Shown in pieces: positions 62,791 to 64,000 of a DNA stretch of 64,000 bases; positions within the stretch are counted from its first letter, which is position 1; the number at the start of each line of letters is the position of its first letter. The stretch is from Bacteroidales bacterium. GTDB lineage: Bacteria > Bacteroidota > Bacteroidia > Bacteroidales > UBA932. The position numbers and the translations under genes were made by a program. The notes beneath the pieces were generated by a model, which saw only the letters and a list, made by a program, of their open reading frames with translations, had not been told where the DNA came from and made no database searches. The DNA is taken from NCBI GenBank assembly GCA_017438975.1, contig JAFRUH010000023.1, forward strand, positions 124,001 through 188,000. The letters are read 5' to 3'.

Positions 62791-64000
62791 TCAGAAAGTC
62801 AGAGTGATACCCGCCATGAAGACCCGAAGCAGCGGACGGCTGGACACCCCGGCATCCGGCGCTTCCGGATCGATGTACCGTACCTTTGTCAATGTCAGCA
62901 GGTTTTCCCCTTTGATATCGAAACGTACTTCTTTGAGAGAGCGGTCCAGACGGAAGGTATAGCCAAGGTCCAGGGCCTGGATCTTGAACCAATCCCCTCT
63001 TTCAAGCCAGTAGCTGCTGCTCACGAAATTGTTGGTGGACTTGACATATGAAAGGTTCGGATACATCGGGTCTTTGATAAATGCCGAATAATTGCCGTTC
63101 CCCCATCCGTTCCAGAAAAAGTCTGAATTCTTCATCAGATCGACACCGGTACGACCGGTTCCCACCACCTCGAAGTCAAATCCTTTGTACTCGAAGCCGA
63201 AACGGACCTCATAACTGAATTTCGGGGCCTCATCACCTATCAGCATCTTATCGTTTGCATCGATTGTTCCGTCTCCGTTCACATCCCGGTACATCAGGTC
63301 GCCGACCTTCAGTCCGCTTTTCTCGACATAGGAAGGATTGGCATCGATCTGTTCCTGGGAAGAATACCGGCCGAGGCAGTCGAGCCCCCAGATACCGGAG
63401 GTCGACGTCCCCGTCTTCCGGAGATGCTCATTCCCCGGAGCGAAGAAGTCACTCACGATGGTCTTGTAAATGATGCCGTAATGGCTCGCGTCAGCCGACG
63501 CATGGAGGGCGAAGTCGCCGAACCGGCGATCGTAGCGCAGGGCGACATTGAATCCGGATGCCGCCGTACCGGTGTAGTTGGCATAGGCGTTCATGTCGGA
63601 GAATCCGAAGATGTCCGGCATCGCTCCCGTCGTATTGGCGATGCTGCCGCTCCGTTCCCAGTTGAAATAGTTGAAGGAAATGCCGAAACCGCCCGAGAGG
63701 CCGAGGTCGACCCCCGCATCGATTTCACGCATCGAGCTCCAGGTCAGATCGGGATTTCCGTATTGGGTGGTCGTGGTATTGACAGATGTGCGCGTCGTGT
63801 TCCCGAACCAGTGGGTTGCCGCACCCAGGTTCGTCGGCCCGAACGTATATCCGCTCGCCCGCGAATAAACCATCTCGTACAGATAATGGGATCCGGTTGC
63901 ATCGGAACGCTGGGGAACAATGCCCGCCTGGGCATGCCATTTCAGATGGTCGATCCACCGGATATCCTTCATGAACTCTTCATTCGACATCGTCCAGGAG
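62791..64000 (-). CDS. SusC-like TonB-dependent receptor, short type (5' end outside window)
   Basis: C-terminal 400 or so residues of an importer; the frame is still open at the window edge (SWTMSNEEFMKD is internal). The DVNGDGTIDANDK loop and the ending VRYIDPEAPDAGVSSRPLLRVFMAGITLTF match the short-type proteins at 4452 and 33522 rather than the long types, which have a degenerate loop. By analogy with blocks 1 and 2, the missing N-terminus should lack the carboxypeptidase-like domain, and a SusD and a long SusC should lie just beyond the right edge. Confidence 0.9.
   Translation of the reverse strand, partial: SWTMSNEEFMKDIRWIDHLKWHAQAGIVPQRSDATGSHYLYEMVYSRASGYTFGPTNLGAATHWFGNTTRTSVNTTTTQYGNPDLTWSSMREIDAGVDLGLSGGFGISFNYFNWERSGSIANTTGAMPDIFGFSDMNAYANYTGTAASGFNVALRYDRRFGDFALHASADASHYGIIYKTIVSDFFAPGNEHLRKTGTSTSGIWGLDCLGRYSSQEQIDANPSYVEKSGLKVGDLMYRDVNGDGTIDANDKMLIGDEAPKFSYEVRFGFEYKGFDFEVVGTGRTGVDLMKNSDFFWNGWGNGNYSAFIKDPMYPNLSYVKSTNNFVSSSYWLERGDWFKIQALDLGYTFRLDRSLKEVRFDIKGENLLTLTKVRYIDPEAPDAGVSSRPLLRVFMAGITLTF

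Overview
The window is a stretch of a Bacteroidota (Bacteroidales-type) chromosome with fairly high GC. The evidence is five complete SusD-like lipoproteins and four complete SusC-like TonB-dependent receptors plus one that runs off the right edge, surface glycan-binding lipoproteins of the DUF1735/DUF4361 and BACON/DUF5689 kinds, Bacteroidetes -7 promoter elements (TAnnTTTG with an upstream TTG or TTTG), and no strong Shine-Dalgarno sequences. It is almost entirely a set of neighbouring polysaccharide utilisation loci (PULs), mostly on the minus strand. Genus and species cannot be read from this window.

Layout, left to right. 1-698: non-coding flank with a REP-like hairpin element and a terminator. 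699-12325 (minus): PUL block 1, long SusC / SusD / short SusC / SusD / DUF1735-DUF4361 lipoprotein / BACON lipoprotein. 12468-19050 (minus): enzyme operon of four GH28 pectinase-type proteins and one clan GH-A hydrolase, with a GntR/LacI-type regulator divergent from it (19232-20257). 20386-21224: a HigBA toxin-antitoxin module with an inverted-repeat operator. 21235-26795 (minus): three-gene operon of two DUF6259-type putative glycosidases and a GDPD protein carrying a GH13-derived tail. 26974-28313: RAYT transposase 1 between two copies of a 79-bp REP-like element. 28465-41437 (minus): PUL block 2, same six-gene order as block 1. 41622-43124: GH20 hexosaminidase. 43224-44643: RAYT transposase 2 between two direct copies of a second, unrelated REP composite. 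44761-48003 (minus): a GH42-like protein and an AAC(3)-type acetyltransferase fused to a PA-like domain, divergent from a second GntR/LacI-type regulator (48132-49157). 49161-64000 (minus): PUL block 3, short SusC (cut by the edge) / SusD / DUF1735-DUF4361 / BACON-DUF5689, continuing into two 788-residue toroid glycosidases, an esterase, a ROK kinase and a third DUF6259 protein.

How it fits together: SusD, DUF1735-type and BACON-type surface lipoproteins bind glycan, SusC receptors import it, and secreted GH28, GH-A, GH20, DUF6259 and toroid enzymes plus an esterase degrade it. The ROK kinase would phosphorylate a released sugar in the cytoplasm. GH28 points to a galacturonate-containing (pectic) substrate. 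GH20 and the unassigned enzymes mean more than one glycan may be targeted. No hybrid two-component, SusR or ECF/anti-sigma regulator is present. Control appears to rest on the two GntR/LacI-type regulators, and a shared palindrome near TTRRGTATACYYAA sits by three promoters (GH28 operon, block 2 SusC, AAC(3) operon).

The most unusual items are two independent RAYT/REP systems inside one PUL cluster, the triplicated tandem SusCD block with a SusC subtype lacking the usual N-terminal extension and TonB-box-like motif, the GDPD-GH13 chimera, and the PA-AAC(3) fusion. All domain assignments come from reading motifs by eye; no database search was run.
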